Below are positions 19,325 to 28,563 of a stretch of 64,000 bases of DNA, one piece after another. Where the stretch lies: NCBI GenBank assembly GCA_965223695.1, contig CBDCXJ010000034.1:62001-126000 (forward strand). Reading direction: 5' to 3'. The DNA comes from JAUVPB01 sp965223695 (GTDB taxonomy: Bacteria > Actinomycetota > Thermoleophilia > Gaiellales > Gaiellaceae). A program made the position numbers and the translations under genes. The notes beneath the pieces were generated by a model, which saw nothing but the letters and a program-made list of their open reading frames with translations, was not told where the DNA came from and ran no database searches. Within the stretch, counting starts at the first letter, position 1; each line of letters opens with the position of its first letter.

Positions 19325-21462
19325 GACGACTGCGGACCTTTCTATTTTTTCTGCCTGCCGTTTTCCTGGCACTCGCGCTCAGCGCGGCCGCCGGCGCGGC
19401 CACGTTCACGCCGACCGACGACTCATATGTGAACGCAGCGTCGCCCACCCAGAACTACGGCTCGTCGACGTCCCTTCGCCTCGACGCCACGCCCGAGCGC
19501 AACGCATACCTGCGCTTCGACGTGACCGGAACGAGTGGCGACCCGACAGCGACGCTCCGCTTCTACGCGGTGAATAACCACAGCGTCGGCCTCGACCTTC
19601 GCACCGTGTCGAGCACGAGCTGGAGCGAGTCGACGATCACCTACAACAACGCCCCGGCCTTCGGACCGATCATCGGCTCGACTGGCCCGCTCTCTGCGGG
19701 CAACTGGTACCTCCTCGACGTCTCTGACGAGGTCGTCGGCAACGGGCCGATCTCGTTCGCGTTGACGACCACCGGCTCGAGCTCGGCAAAGATCATAAGC
19801 GGCGAAGGGGTCGAGGCACCGGAGCTGATCGTGCCGGCCCTGCCCTCGCCATCTCCGTTCCTCGTATCGAAGATCAACGCGACGACCTACGAGGCCGAGT
19901 CACAGACGACGACGGATGTGTTCACGGGATCGCTCAAGTCCGTCGTCCAGTCAGCGGTGCTCCTGATGGATCAGACGGGCGGCGGAACCCTGACGTTCAC
20001 GGCCGATGACTTCGACCTCGGCAGCGACCACTTCGAGTTCGACGAGGTCGCCGACATCATCTTCGAGGGGCAGGGAATCGACGTCACGACCATTGGCAAC
20101 GACTCCAGCGCCTCGACCGACACCGAGCCATTCGACTTCGTCGGCGCCGACCGTGTCACGATCCGCGACCTAACGGTCGACGCCGACGGGCCCCAGCGGA
20201 CGACGAGCGACGCGATCGACTTCGATCTGGGCAACGACGTGGTCATCGAGCGTGTCAAGGTGAGCGACTCGCGCGGCCGCGGCATCGTGTTCGATGGCAA
20301 GGAGCAGGGCCGCTCGGCCGACCGCAACACGGTTCGCGATTGCGTCATCGACGGGATCCCGGGCGACGGAATCGAGCTGCTGGCCTCACGCAACAACCTG
20401 ATCGAAGGCTGCACGATCACCAACGTCGGCGGCCACGGGATCCAGATCACGAAGTCGTCTCCCTTTGCTGATGACCCGAACAAGAAGTCGAACGACAACG
20501 AGATCCGCGACAACACGATCGACCAGGCGGGCAAAGACGGGATCAACCTCATCTCGAGCGACGACAACCTGCTGATCGACAACCTGATCACCAACAGCGC
20601 CGACGACACGTCGAACCGCGACGGCATCCGCGTCACCTCGACGCACTCGATCACCTGCGACGACAACATCGTTCAGGGCAACACGGCGACCGACAATCAG
20701 GCGACGAAGACGCAGCGCTACGGGCTGTCGATCTCGAACGCGCTCTGCAACCGCACGGTGGTCGACGGCAACGACTTCACGGGGAATCGCGTCGGCGAGA
20801 TCAACGATCTCGGGACCGACACCCAGATCACCCATGAGCCCGGCGAGCCCTTCAACCCGGTTGCAGACGCCTATGTCAACAGCTCGAAGCCGACAACGAA
20901 CTACGGGTCTTCGACCGTGCTTCGCACGGACGCGTCGCCGGTCATCCGCTCCTACCTGCGCTTCAGCGTGACCGGGCTCGTCGAGCCCCCGAGTCAGACA
21001 ACTCTGCGAATCTACGCCGAGACGGGCAACTCTGTCGGCTTCGACGTCCACGACGTCACCGACGACTCGTGGGGAGAGCTCGCGATCAGCTACGCCAATA
21101 GCCCGCCGGTGGGCAGCTACGTCGGCTCGTCGGGCGCCTTCTCGGCCGGCGTCTACGTCGAGGTCGACGTGACGTCGCTCGTCACCGGAAACGGGCTCAT
21201 CAGCCTCGCCCTGACCTCGCCTAGCTCGACGGCCGTTCGCTACGCGAGTCGCCAGTCGTCGAACCCGCCCGAGCTCGTTATCGTCGAGGGCTCGCCGCCG
21301 GCCGCCGCACCGGTGTCGGTACCAACATCCTCCTCGACGCCGCCGTCCGGCTCACCGGCTGTGCTGTCAGCGTCGGCCGCGCCGCCGCGCCAGACGGCCG
21401 CGCTGCAACCACTCGCCATACCCCCGCGGGTTACTCACCGCCGGGTCGACGCACCGCGGTAG
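19321..21462 (+). CDS. Secreted DNRLRE-domain/parallel beta-helix surface protein
   Basis: 713 residues. A signal peptide (FLFFLPAVFLALALSAAAGA) is followed by a DNRLRE/CBM96-like module (TPTDDSYVNAASPTQNYGSSTSLRLDATPERNAYLRFDV). Next is a right-handed beta-helix region with the repeat pattern N-x-I-x-D-N-x-I (VIERVKVSDSRGRGIVFDG, NNLIEGCTITNVGGHGIQIT, DNLLIDNLITNSADD). A second copy of the first module follows (ADAYVNSSKPTTNYGSSTVLRTDASPVIRSYLRFSV), then a Ser/Pro tail. Such helices bind or cleave polysaccharides, and DNRLRE modules are carbohydrate-binding. No catalytic residue can be identified. It is the last gene of the overlapping set and probably works on the glycan made by its neighbours. 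Confidence 0.8.
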   Translation: MRRLRTFLFFLPAVFLALALSAAAGAATFTPTDDSYVNAASPTQNYGSSTSLRLDATPERNAYLRFDVTGTSGDPTATLRFYAVNNHSVGLDLRTVSSTSWSESTITYNNAPAFGPIIGSTGPLSAGNWYLLDVSDEVVGNGPISFALTTTGSSSAKIISGEGVEAPELIVPALPSPSPFLVSKINATTYEAESQTTTDVFTGSLKSVVQSAVLLMDQTGGGTLTFTADDFDLGSDHFEFDEVADIIFEGQGIDVTTIGNDSSASTDTEPFDFVGADRVTIRDLTVDADGPQRTTSDAIDFDLGNDVVIERVKVSDSRGRGIVFDGKEQGRSADRNTVRDCVIDGIPGDGIELLASRNNLIEGCTITNVGGHGIQITKSSPFADDPNKKSNDNEIRDNTIDQAGKDGINLISSDDNLLIDNLITNSADDTSNRDGIRVTSTHSITCDDNIVQGNTATDNQATKTQRYGLSISNALCNRTVVDGNDFTGNRVGEINDLGTDTQITHEPGEPFNPVADAYVNSSKPTTNYGSSTVLRTDASPVIRSYLRFSVTGLVEPPSQTTLRIYAETGNSVGFDVHDVTDDSWGELAISYANSPPVGSYVGSSGAFSAGVYVEVDVTSLVTGNGLISLALTSPSSTAVRYASRQSSNPPELVIVEGSPPAAAPVSVPTSSSTPPSGSPAVLSASAAPPRQTAALQPLAIPPRVTHRRVDAPR

Positions 21463-21490
21463 TTCCCTCGTTCTCGCTAGCTGCCGCGGC

Positions 21491-21808
21491 CTAGCTGGCC
21501 TTGCGATGCTCGCCTTGACCCGGCTCGCGGTGCTTTTTGACCGGTCCAGGCGGGCGCGGTTCTGCCGCCGTCCAGATCGGCCTCACACGCGCCGGGTCGA
21601 AGCCACCCGAACGGCGTAGGCGCGGCGCGGAGGGTTGGCGCTCGACCTCGGCGCGCTCGCCCTGAGTGGCCGACGCACTGCGACGCCTGATCGTATCGAC
21701 GACGCCGCGGCCGAACTCGATCACCGGAACAGCGACGATCCACGCGAGCGTGCCGACGACGACTCCGACCAGCCGTGCGACGAAACGGATTGCTCGGACG
21801 AGTTCCAT
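21491..21808 (-). CDS. Small single-helix membrane protein
   Basis: 105 residues from ATG 21808. One membrane helix lies near the N-terminus (VARLVGVVVGTLAWIVAVPVI), followed by a long, Arg/Pro-rich, probably disordered cytoplasmic tail that ends HREPGQGEHRKAS. An upstream extension of the frame to 21958 is Arg/Cys-rich and unlikely to be coding. No family recognised; convergent with the beta-helix gene. Confidence 0.45.
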   Translation of the reverse strand: MELVRAIRFVARLVGVVVGTLAWIVAVPVIEFGRGVVDTIRRRSASATQGERAEVERQPSAPRLRRSGGFDPARVRPIWTAAEPRPPGPVKKHREPGQGEHRKAS

Positions 21809-21952
21809 GCGCTGCAATTGTGCACGAGATTGGGGCGCTCTGCGGCAATTCGCCAAACACACCCGGTTTCGGTGTCGCGAGGTGCAGCGATCTCCACCCG
21901 CGAGCCCCGGCGCACAGCCGACCCTCACGTAGTCTCGGACCGAAAGCAACCG

Positions 21953-22456
21953 ATGCACCGATCGACCTCCGCTCGACTCACGCTGCTGGCCACGCTCGCG
22001 CTTCTCGCGGCGGCGACGACCGGCTGCGGCGGCTCGGAATCCGGCGGCGGAGCTCGGTCCGCGCCGGCCGACGCATCTGCTCCGGTGCGGGATCTCGCTG
22101 ACGCTCCGCCTGCCGAGACGAGCGCGATGTTTCCCAACGTGGTCGCAGCCGAGGCGCGCCGCAAGAGCGATGGCTCGCTGCGCTTCGACGTCACTGTCAG
22201 CTCGGTCTACGATTCGCCCGAGCGCTACGCCGACGCCTGGCGCGTCATCGGTGAGGACGGCACCGTCTACGGCGTGCGCGAGCTACTGCATGACCACGCC
22301 GGTGAGCAGCCCTTCACGCGCTCGCTCGACGGCGTCGCGATCCCGGCCGGGGTTGCACGAGTAAAGCTCGAGGGTCGCGACCTGCTCAACGGCTGGGGCG
22401 GCGCGACCATCGAGGTGGTCGTCCCGCCCCTGGACGATGGCGACCCCGGCAGCTAG
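21953..22456 (+). CDS. Small lipoprotein of unknown function
   Basis: 167 residues from ATG 21953. The start has basic residues, a hydrophobic core (LTLLATLALLAAAT) and the lipobox TTGC, then a Gly/Ser/Ala linker. The globular part (MFPNVVAAEARRKSDGSLRFDVTVSSVYDSPERYADAWRVI, then HDHAGEQPFTRSLDGVAIP and VKLEGRDLLNGWGGATIEV) looks like a beta-sandwich that may bind a small ligand. The GNAT gene starts 12 bases after its stop. Confidence 0.65.
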   Translation: MHRSTSARLTLLATLALLAAATTGCGGSESGGGARSAPADASAPVRDLADAPPAETSAMFPNVVAAEARRKSDGSLRFDVTVSSVYDSPERYADAWRVIGEDGTVYGVRELLHDHAGEQPFTRSLDGVAIPAGVARVKLEGRDLLNGWGGATIEVVVPPLDDGDPGS

Positions 22457-22468
22457 CGGCCCAGCTCG

Positions 22469-23476
22469 ATGATCACCGAGCTGGATCACCTCGGGGCCGG
22501 CGCCGACATTCTCGGGCTGTGGAATCGGTGGGAGGCGGAGCTCCCGCCGGGTGGCCGGCGGATCGGTCTCGGGGAGCTGCGCCGGCGGTTCCTGAACCCG
22601 GGCCACGAGGGCATACGCCACGACTGGCTCGTCGAGAGAGACGGTGGCGGCCGGCCGCGCGGGCTCGCGCATCTCGAGCGCTGGTTTCAGAGCGCCAACC
22701 GCGAGATCACCGACTGCGAGATCCTCGTCGACTCAGGGGCTCGACGTTTCGGCGTGGCCCGAAGCCTGCTCGCCCACCTGCTCGACCTCGCAGAGGCAGA
22801 CGATCGCTCGTCGCTGATCGCATGGGGCCCGCGAACCGCGGCCTGTACCGGCTTCTGGGAAGCGCACGGTCTTGTACAGCGCTACGTCGAGCAGACCCAG
22901 CGCTGCGACCTCACGAAGACCAACGCGGCGCTAATGCAGCAATGGATCGACGCGGCAGCTGCGCACACGGCGCACTACGAGCTCGTGTTCTGGCGAGGCG
23001 CACGCACCGAGCGGTGGGCTGGCGCGTACGCCCAGGCTGAGAACGCGATGAATGACGCGCCGATCGACGAGCTCGAGATGCACGACTACGACTACGACGT
23101 CGCCTTCGTGCGCGCGCGCGACAACGCCTTCATCGACGCTGGCCTCGAGCCATGGGTGTACCTCGTCGTCGATCGCGCCGACGGCTCCGCGGCTGGTGTT
23201 ACCGAGGTGCTCGTGAACGAGCACGAGCCCGCCTACTCGGAGCAGTGGTCGACCGTCGTGCTCGCCGAGCACCGTGGCCGCGGGCTCGGCCGCTGGCTGA
23301 AGGCGGCGATGTTCCTGCGGCTATGCGCAGAGCGCCCCGACGTCCGCTACCTGGACACGGGCAACGGCACGTCAAACGCTGCCATGCGAGCCATCAACAC
23401 CGAGATGGGCTTCGAGCTCTACCGCGAGTTCGCCTGCTGGCAGGGCGACGTCGCCGCAATTCGCGCCAGGCTTTGA
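22469..23476 (+). CDS. Tandem GNAT acetyltransferase
   Basis: 335 residues with two GNAT-like halves, as in mycothiol-synthase-type proteins. The second half is the better conserved: YLVVDRADGSAAGVTEVLVNEHEP, then the acetyl-CoA pyrophosphate loop VVLAEHRGRGLGRWLKAAM (R-G-x-G-L-G), and NTEMGFELYREF at the end. The first half has weaker matches (RFGVARSLLAHLLDLAE and FWEAHGLVQRY). The substrate is unknown. The upstream lipoprotein is 12 bases away, so a small operon is possible. Confidence 0.75.
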   Translation: MITELDHLGAGADILGLWNRWEAELPPGGRRIGLGELRRRFLNPGHEGIRHDWLVERDGGGRPRGLAHLERWFQSANREITDCEILVDSGARRFGVARSLLAHLLDLAEADDRSSLIAWGPRTAACTGFWEAHGLVQRYVEQTQRCDLTKTNAALMQQWIDAAAAHTAHYELVFWRGARTERWAGAYAQAENAMNDAPIDELEMHDYDYDVAFVRARDNAFIDAGLEPWVYLVVDRADGSAAGVTEVLVNEHEPAYSEQWSTVVLAEHRGRGLGRWLKAAMFLRLCAERPDVRYLDTGNGTSNAAMRAINTEMGFELYREFACWQGDVAAIRARL

Positions 23477-23490
23477 GGGTGTGCGCCTAG

Positions 23491-24648
23491 CTAGGAAGAC
23501 TCGGCGTGGCGCGCGACCGCGCGATCGAGCGCCTCCTGCTGGCGCTCGAACAGCTCGTCACGAAGCTCCCGTGCGCGAGCTTCCGAGGAGAGCGTGCTCG
23601 CGTTCGAGCCCTGGAACTCGGGCATCACGTAGCGCGCGAACAGCTCGTATGAGCGGTTCGTCGCCTCGAGGTTGGCCCATTCGTGCGCGTTGATCAGGAA
23701 GCAGCCGAAGCCGCCTGACTGGTCGTGCAGCCGCCTGATCTGCGCGATTGCGTCCTCGACGGTGCCGACGGTGCCGAAGCCGCTGTTGTTCACGGCCTCG
23801 ACCCGCTCCTCGAACGTCGAGCCCGCGAAGCCTAGTTGCGGGAACGCGGCAGTCTTCTGGAAGTAGTCGACATAGTGATCGAGCCCGAAGCGGACGTCTT
23901 CGATCGCCTGCTCGCGGGTCTCGGCGATGTGCACGATCCCAACGAGGCGCATGTCGCCACGCGAGACCGTGTGTCCGTGCTTCGCCGCCTCGGTCTCGGT
24001 GATCGCCCAGTTCTCGGCGAGCGTCTCGAAGCCCTTCTCGCTCGTCGCCGCGACGCCGAGCACGCTGATGCCGTTGCGTCCCGCGAGCGCCCAGCCGGTC
24101 GGCGAGGCAACCGCGGCGACGGCGACCTCGAAGTGCGGATCGGTGTAGGGCCGCAGGTGCAGCCGCGCGTCGCGCATGGTGAACCACTCGGTCTCGACGG
24201 TCACGGGCTCGTCAGAGCGGAGCAAGCGCAGGATCGCATCGAGGCCCTCGGCGAGCCGCTCGCGCTGGGTCACCGGGTCGATGCCGAGCATGTACGCGTC
24301 GGTGGGTAGCGCGCCCGGGCCGGCGCCCAGCATGACCCGGCCGTGGGTCAGGTGATCGAGCAGCACGAGCCGCTCGGCCGTCATGTACGGATGGTGATAG
24401 GGCAGCGAGGCAACGCCTGTGCCGAGCCGGATCCGCTTTGTTCGCTCGCCAGCGGCGGCGATGAAGACCTCTGGGGAGGCGATGATCTCGGAGCCAGCGC
24501 TGTGATGCTCGCCGATCCAGGCCTCGTCGAACCCCAGGTGGTCGAGGTGCTCGATCAGCTCGAGATCGCGCTGCAGAGCCAGCGTCGGGTTGCCCTGAGG
24601 CTGGTGCTGCGGGGCGAGGAAGATCCCGAAGCGAAGGCCGGCGTGCAC
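23491..24648 (-). CDS. LLM-class flavin-dependent oxidoreductase
   Basis: 385 residues, normal for bacterial luciferase-like monooxygenases. The start (RFGIFLAPQHQPQGNPTLAL) and HLGFDEAWIGEHH, RLGTGVASLPYHHPYMTAERLVLLDHLTHGRVMLGAGPG are classic first-half motifs, and AFAGST and NAHEWANLEATNRSYELFARYVMPEFQG are typical of the limonene-monooxygenase-like subgroup. It would use reduced FMN to oxygenate an unknown substrate in the cytoplasm. GTG 24648 is the start. A damaged flavoprotein gene lies directly upstream on the same strand. Confidence 0.85.
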   Translation of the reverse strand: MHAGLRFGIFLAPQHQPQGNPTLALQRDLELIEHLDHLGFDEAWIGEHHSAGSEIIASPEVFIAAAGERTKRIRLGTGVASLPYHHPYMTAERLVLLDHLTHGRVMLGAGPGALPTDAYMLGIDPVTQRERLAEGLDAILRLLRSDEPVTVETEWFTMRDARLHLRPYTDPHFEVAVAAVASPTGWALAGRNGISVLGVAATSEKGFETLAENWAITETEAAKHGHTVSRGDMRLVGIVHIAETREQAIEDVRFGLDHYVDYFQKTAAFPQLGFAGSTFEERVEAVNNSGFGTVGTVEDAIAQIRRLHDQSGGFGCFLINAHEWANLEATNRSYELFARYVMPEFQGSNASTLSSEARARELRDELFERQQEALDRAVARHAESS

Positions 24649-24695
24649 TCAGCTACCCGGCGCGAAGAGGTGGTGCGTGCGCGACCGCTCTAGCA

Positions 24696-25278
24696 CTAGG
24701 CGGTCGATTCTACGATGCCTTCGCTCTGAGCCCGGGCCGAGCCCTGCGGGCCGGCAAGGCCCGCGCCATCGAGGTAGCCGGCGAGGTGATCGCACAGATC
24801 GCGCGCGTCGTCTGCCGCACCGTGGATGAAGCTCGACTTGCGGCGCCGTAGGAAGGTCAGGCCGATCGCATAGAGGCCGGGTGACTCAGTGACGACGCCC
24901 CCCCTCGTGGCGGAGCTGGCCCTTCCGGTCGACGACGGGAACGTCGAGCCACGAGTAGTCGGGCTTGAACCCGGTCGCCCAGACCACAGTACGAATCTTC
25001 CCCTTTGCGACATCGAGCATCAGCGGCGGCGAGTCGTCGACCTCGGTCTGGACAAAGCGCTCGACGTCGCCCACGTCGCCGTCGTGGCCAGCCTCCTCGG
25101 CCCACTCGTCGAAGCGCCCGAGAAGACGGCCTAGTCTCGCATAACGCGTGCGCCCCCACAAAGCGCTCGCCGGCGTGCTCCAGAGCAGCCGAAACGGGAC
25201 GGTGGACGACATCGACCTCGCGTCACGCTGACGCGATCGAGGCTCGCCTGATCGGTTGCCAGCGCCTGTACGTCGCAC
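24696..25278 (-). pseudogene. Remnant of an FAD-dependent monooxygenase-like oxidoreductase
   Basis: Only the C-terminal part of a flavoprotein of the 'putative K+ transport flavoprotein'/FMO type is present. PFRLLWSTPASALWGRTRY, LDVAKGKIRTVVWATGFKPDYSWLDVPVVDRKGQLRHEGG is read in one frame and VVTESPGLYAIGLTFLRRRKSSFIHGAADDARDLCDHLAGYL in another. The switch falls on a run of seven C at 24898-24904; removing one base joins the two. Even then the N-terminal FAD and NADP Rossmann domains are missing, because the neighbouring DUF418 gene ends at about 25223. So this is a true 5' truncation, plus a possible sequencing indel. Confidence 0.7.
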
Positions 25279-26438
25279 ATCGCCATAGCCACTCGGCGGG
25301 CCCGTACTTGAACACCTTCAGCCATGAGGGCGACCAGAGCAGCTGCGAGACCCAGACCACAACGATGAAGGCGAGCAGCATCGAGCGCGTGAGGTCGACG
25401 CTGTCGAGCGCGTAGCGCAGCCACGACGATGCCGATGGTGGTCTGCGTCAGGTAGTTGGTCAACGCCATCCTCCCGACGGCCTGCAGCGTTGTGTGCGCG
25501 CGTGTGTCGGGGCGCATGTTCCAGAGCGTGATCAGGCCTAGGTAGCCCATGACGATCGGGATCGTCGCGATCGTGTTGGGAATGCTCCCGACGAGCGAGA
25601 TCTCGGGCGAGAAGTCGCGCGCCGCAACGAGGCCGAGTCCGGCGGCGGACAGCGGCAGCCCGAGCCCGAGCCCCAGACCGCCATGCGCTTGTAGAACCTC
25701 GCCGAGCGCTTCCCATTGACGATGCCCCGTCCGGTAGAGGGCGACGCCGATCAGCATCATCCCGAGTGCCCGGAAGAAGAAGTCGCCGAGCAGGAAGATC
25801 CCGACAGCGTTCGACATTGATCCGCCGTCGGCAAACCAGTAGTCACCGAGCCCGGCACCGCTCGCCGGCGTGTTGGCCTGGGCGACGATGGCGAGCAGCG
25901 GAGAGACCATGACGCAGGCCACGCCCGCCGTGAGGAGCGTCCGCGGCCGGCGCTTTCTCAGCAGGATGAGGAACGGCGCGCAGACGGCGTAGACGACGAG
26001 GACGTCGCCGTCCCAGAGCGCGGCGTGAGCGAAGCCGATTCCGAGCAGGAGCGCGTTCCGCCACAGGCTGAGAGCCCAGGCGTGGCGACCCTTCTGCGCA
26101 GCACGGTCAGCGAAGAGCACGATGCCGGCCCCGAACAGCAGCGAGAAGAGACCCATGAACTTCTGATCGAGGAAGATCTCGCCAAACCCGCCGATGATCC
26201 AGTCGAGCCAGGTGTCCGAGCCGCCAGCGTCGAGGTTGAAGTAGGGGGCCGTCCCGAGTCCGTAGGAGACCGCGTTCATACCGAGGATGCCGAGCACAGC
26301 AATTCCGCGCACCAGGTCGAGGTTGGTGATCCGGGCGCTCGTGTTGACGGGTGCCGCGGGCCCGGATCTGGCCGGGGGAGTCCGGGACGTGTCCGGGAAA
26401 GCCGGACTCTCGTCCGGCCCCTCGGAACGCTCGCTCAT
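25223..26438 (-). CDS. DUF418 family (YeiB-like) membrane protein, frameshifted near the end
   Basis: About 405 residues from ATG 26438. The N-terminus ITNLDLVRGIAVLGILGMN is the family opening, followed by about ten membrane helices, with FLDQKFMGLFSLLFGAGIVLF and WRNALLLGIGFAHAALWDGDVLVVYAV as family landmarks. After GRMALTNYLTQTTIGIVV the frame breaks at 25421-25422 (two C). In the next frame the expected DUF418 C-terminus continues: RYALDSVDLTRSMLLAFIVV, LLWSPSWLKVFKYGPAEWLWR and a stop at 25223. Dropping one base gives VVLRYALDS and a full-length protein. The role of DUF418 is not well defined; relatives resemble acyltransferase-type membrane proteins. Confidence 0.75.
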
Positions 26439-26510
26439 GGAGCCAAGCCTAGGTGGCCGCCCCGCGACGCCCTCGGCCGACTCCGGCGGAGCCATCTAGA
26501 ATCGCCCGCC

Positions 26511-27167
26511 GTGCCCGACACGAGCGCCGAGTACTACGACACGATCGAGCGCGAGCTCTACAGCGCGGTCGTCGCAGACGTGCTCGACGACCTCGGCTAC
26601 CGCGAGCAGGTCATGCGTTACGAGATCCGTCCGCTATACGAGGGCGCGAAGGTCGTCGGCCGTGCCGCCACGATGCTGGTCGCCGACGTCTTCGAGATGC
26701 CGGCGGAGCCGTACAAGCTCGAGCTGCTCGACAGCGTCCAGCCGGGCGAGGTCCTGGTCTTCTCGACGCCGTCGACGCGAGCCGCAGCGATCTGGGGCGA
26801 GCTCCTCTCGACCCGGACAAAGGTCCTGGGAGGCCGCGGCGCCGTGATCGACGGCCTGACCCGCGATGTCGAGGACATCACCGAGATGGGCTTCCCGGTG
26901 TTTTGCGCAGGCCTCTCCCTGGCCGACGCCAAGGGCCGCATCGATGCCGTGCAGATCAGGTGCCCGGTATCGGTTGGCGGCGTCGTCGTGCAAGACGGCG
27001 AGCTCGTGATCGCCGATGCCGACGGAGTCGTGGTCGTGCCGGCTGGGGCCGAGGAGGACGCGATCGCGAGGGCCCGCGAGAAGGTGTCTGGCGAGAACGA
27101 CGTGCGTGACCGGCTCCGCGCCGGCGCCAGCCTGGTTGAGGTCTTCGAGGACACCGGCATCCTGTAG
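26511..27167 (+). CDS. RraA-like aldolase/regulator family protein
   Basis: 218 residues from GTG 26511. The start LYSAVVADVLDDLGYREQVM, the central VLGGRGAVIDGLTRDVEDITEMGFPVF (GxxxxDGxxRD, metal and substrate site) and the end GELVIADADGVVVVPAG are the signatures of the RraA/4-carboxy-4-hydroxy-2-oxoadipate aldolase family. True RraA binds RNase E, but most members with this full D-G-x-x-R-D site are class II aldolases or decarboxylases of 2-oxo acids. A strong hairpin follows. The gene is divergent from DUF418. Confidence 0.85.
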   Translation: MPDTSAEYYDTIERELYSAVVADVLDDLGYREQVMRYEIRPLYEGAKVVGRAATMLVADVFEMPAEPYKLELLDSVQPGEVLVFSTPSTRAAAIWGELLSTRTKVLGGRGAVIDGLTRDVEDITEMGFPVFCAGLSLADAKGRIDAVQIRCPVSVGGVVVQDGELVIADADGVVVVPAGAEEDAIARAREKVSGENDVRDRLRAGASLVEVFEDTGIL

Positions 27168-27170
27168 TTG

Positions 27171-27203
27171 CACGGGGGGAAAAGCTCGCGCTTCTCCCCC
27201 GTG
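27171..27203 (+). terminator. Hairpin terminator after the RraA-like gene
   Basis: CACGGGGG at 27171-27178 pairs with CCCCCGTG at 27196-27203, and the inner AAGC/GCTT extends the stem around a tiny loop. It starts four bases after the stop at 27167. There is no clear T-run, so it may act as a strong stem without the classic U-tract. Confidence 0.6.
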
Positions 27204-27518
27204 GGCCCCCTCATCACTATTCGCCAAGCGCACGCGGCTACCGGCAAGCATCCGTGCTCGGCGCTCCTATTGACACCGCGCACAGGCCGTCGAAAAGACT
27301 AGAGCTGGCTGGTCCGGATCAGGTTTCCGTGCTCGTCGCTGAGGGCGGTCCAGCTGCTGGGTACGAGCACTGTGGTATCCAGCGAGACCGGGCGACCAAC
27401 CCTGCGTCGGCTGCGATCCGCAGTTCGACCATACGGCCGTCCCTCCATCGAGTGACGTACGTCCCTCCCGCGAGTGATTTGCCGATACCGCCGCTGCGTT
27501 ACGGCCTTCAATCGGAAT
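27204..27518. other. Gene-poor stretch between RraA-like and lipoprotein genes
   Basis: About 315 bases with no convincing gene. On the minus strand a 49-codon frame (ATG 27448 to TAG 27299) ends in a plausible peptide, VSLDTTVLVPSSWTALSDEHGNLIRTSQL, but its first half is Arg-rich. It could be a small gene or a remnant. No tRNA or other structured RNA was seen. Confidence 0.4.
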
Positions 27519-28188
27519 ATGGGCACCTGGTTGAGGCCGATCGGCAGGAACGCGCGCGTGCAGTGGGTGGTGGGCGCTCTCGCGACGGCTCTCGTCGCGC
27601 TCGCCATTGCGGCGTGCAGCGCTAGCGGCCCGACACTCGGCGCGGCCGAGCAGGGTGCGCCGAGCGGCACGAGCTCGCCGCGGCCAGAGCCCTCCTCAGA
27701 CGCGGGCACGAACGCGCCTGCCGCCGCACCACAGGCACCAGGGAACGGCTCCGCTTCTGCCAGCGACGCCCTAGAGCAGGCGGAGCGTGTGGCGATTGCG
27801 GCCCAGCAGCGCATGATCGAGCTCGATCGCGAGTTCATCGCGCTCGTCAAGGCCGGCGAGAGCGCTCAGCTGCGACGCAAGGCCGTTGAGGTGAATGAGG
27901 CCTATCTAACATGGCCCAGCGACCGACGACTATCGCGCTGCACTTCGGGCTGCGCTTGGAGAACAGGCGACGCCGAAGCTTCTCTCTCCGTACAAGAAGC
28001 AGGCTCGCGGACTTCGGGTCGCCGCGCAGGGCGTCGACGACTACCGCAGCGCGCTCGAGACCGGCGACAAGGCGCTCGCGAAGCGGGGCCTGCGGAAGAT
28101 GGCTCGTGGCGAAGCGCTGATGAAAGCCGCGGGCGTCCAGCTCGATGCGGCCACCGGCGGCGCCAGCGGCTCCAGTCGCATCTTCTAG
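27519..28188 (+). CDS. Lipoprotein of unknown function (frameshifted)
   Basis: About 222 residues after repair. ATG 27519 opens with basic residues, a hydrophobic core (GALATALVALAI) and the lipobox AAC, then a Ser/Pro/Ala linker and a helical part (ALEQAERVAIAAQQRMIELDREFIALVKAGESAQLRRKAVEVNEAYL). At 27915-27917 (CCC) the frame shifts. Dropping one base gives WPATDDYRAALRAALGEQATPKLLSPYKKQARGL, then VDDYRSALETGDKALAKRGLRKMARGEALM, ending RIF at the stop 28188. The whole looks like a helical, lipid-anchored protein. The indel in a homopolymer points to a sequencing error. Confidence 0.6.
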
Positions 28189-28208
28189 TCCGTCTAGACC
28201 TCCCGCGT

Positions 28209-28230
28209 ACCGTAACTCTTTTGTTACGGT
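28209..28230. promoter_or_regulatory. Palindromic operator candidate ACCGTAAC-N6-GTTACGGT
   Basis: A perfect 8-base inverted repeat with a 6-base centre (28209-28216 and 28223-28230), 24 bases before the start of the monooxygenase-like gene at 28255. The core GTAAC-N6-GTTAC recurs at 37150-37165 in front of the ArsR/SRPBCC genes. It is probably a repressor site, though it could also work as a weak hairpin terminator for the lipoprotein gene. Confidence 0.55.
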
Positions 28231-28254
28231 GTTCGCCACCGCAGGAGGAATGTG

Positions 28255-28563
28255 ATGAAGAAGGTAGTGGTTCGCTACAAGGTCCGGCCGGAGCACGCCG
28301 ACGAGAATCAGCGCCTTGTCGAGGCCGTATTCGCAGAGCTCGCTGCGACCGCGCCTGAGGGGCTGCGCTACGGGACATTCCGGCTCGACGACGGCGGGAC
28401 GTTCGTCCACGTCGCATCGATCGAAACCGAAGATGGCTCCAACCCGTTGAGCGAACTGGCGGCGTTTAAGGAGTTCACGAGCGGGCTTCCCGCACGATGT
28501 GAGGAGCCACCGCTCGCCCTCGACGCAACGGTCGTTGGCTCCTACCGCCTGCTCTCCGACTAG
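28255..28563 (+). CDS. Antibiotic-biosynthesis-monooxygenase-like (ABM) small protein
   Basis: 102 residues from ATG 28255 (a GTG lies 3 bases earlier), behind a strong GGAGGA ribosome site. MKKVVVRYKVRPEHADENQRLVEAVFAELAATAPEGLRYGTFRLDDGGTFVHVASIE has the beta-alpha-beta pattern of a dimeric ferredoxin-like ABM domain. Members act as cofactor-free monooxygenases, heme-degrading proteins or stress proteins. The operator candidate just upstream shares its core with the ArsR-controlled region at 37.15 kb, which suggests common control. Confidence 0.6.
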   Translation: MKKVVVRYKVRPEHADENQRLVEAVFAELAATAPEGLRYGTFRLDDGGTFVHVASIETEDGSNPLSELAAFKEFTSGLPARCEEPPLALDATVVGSYRLLSD

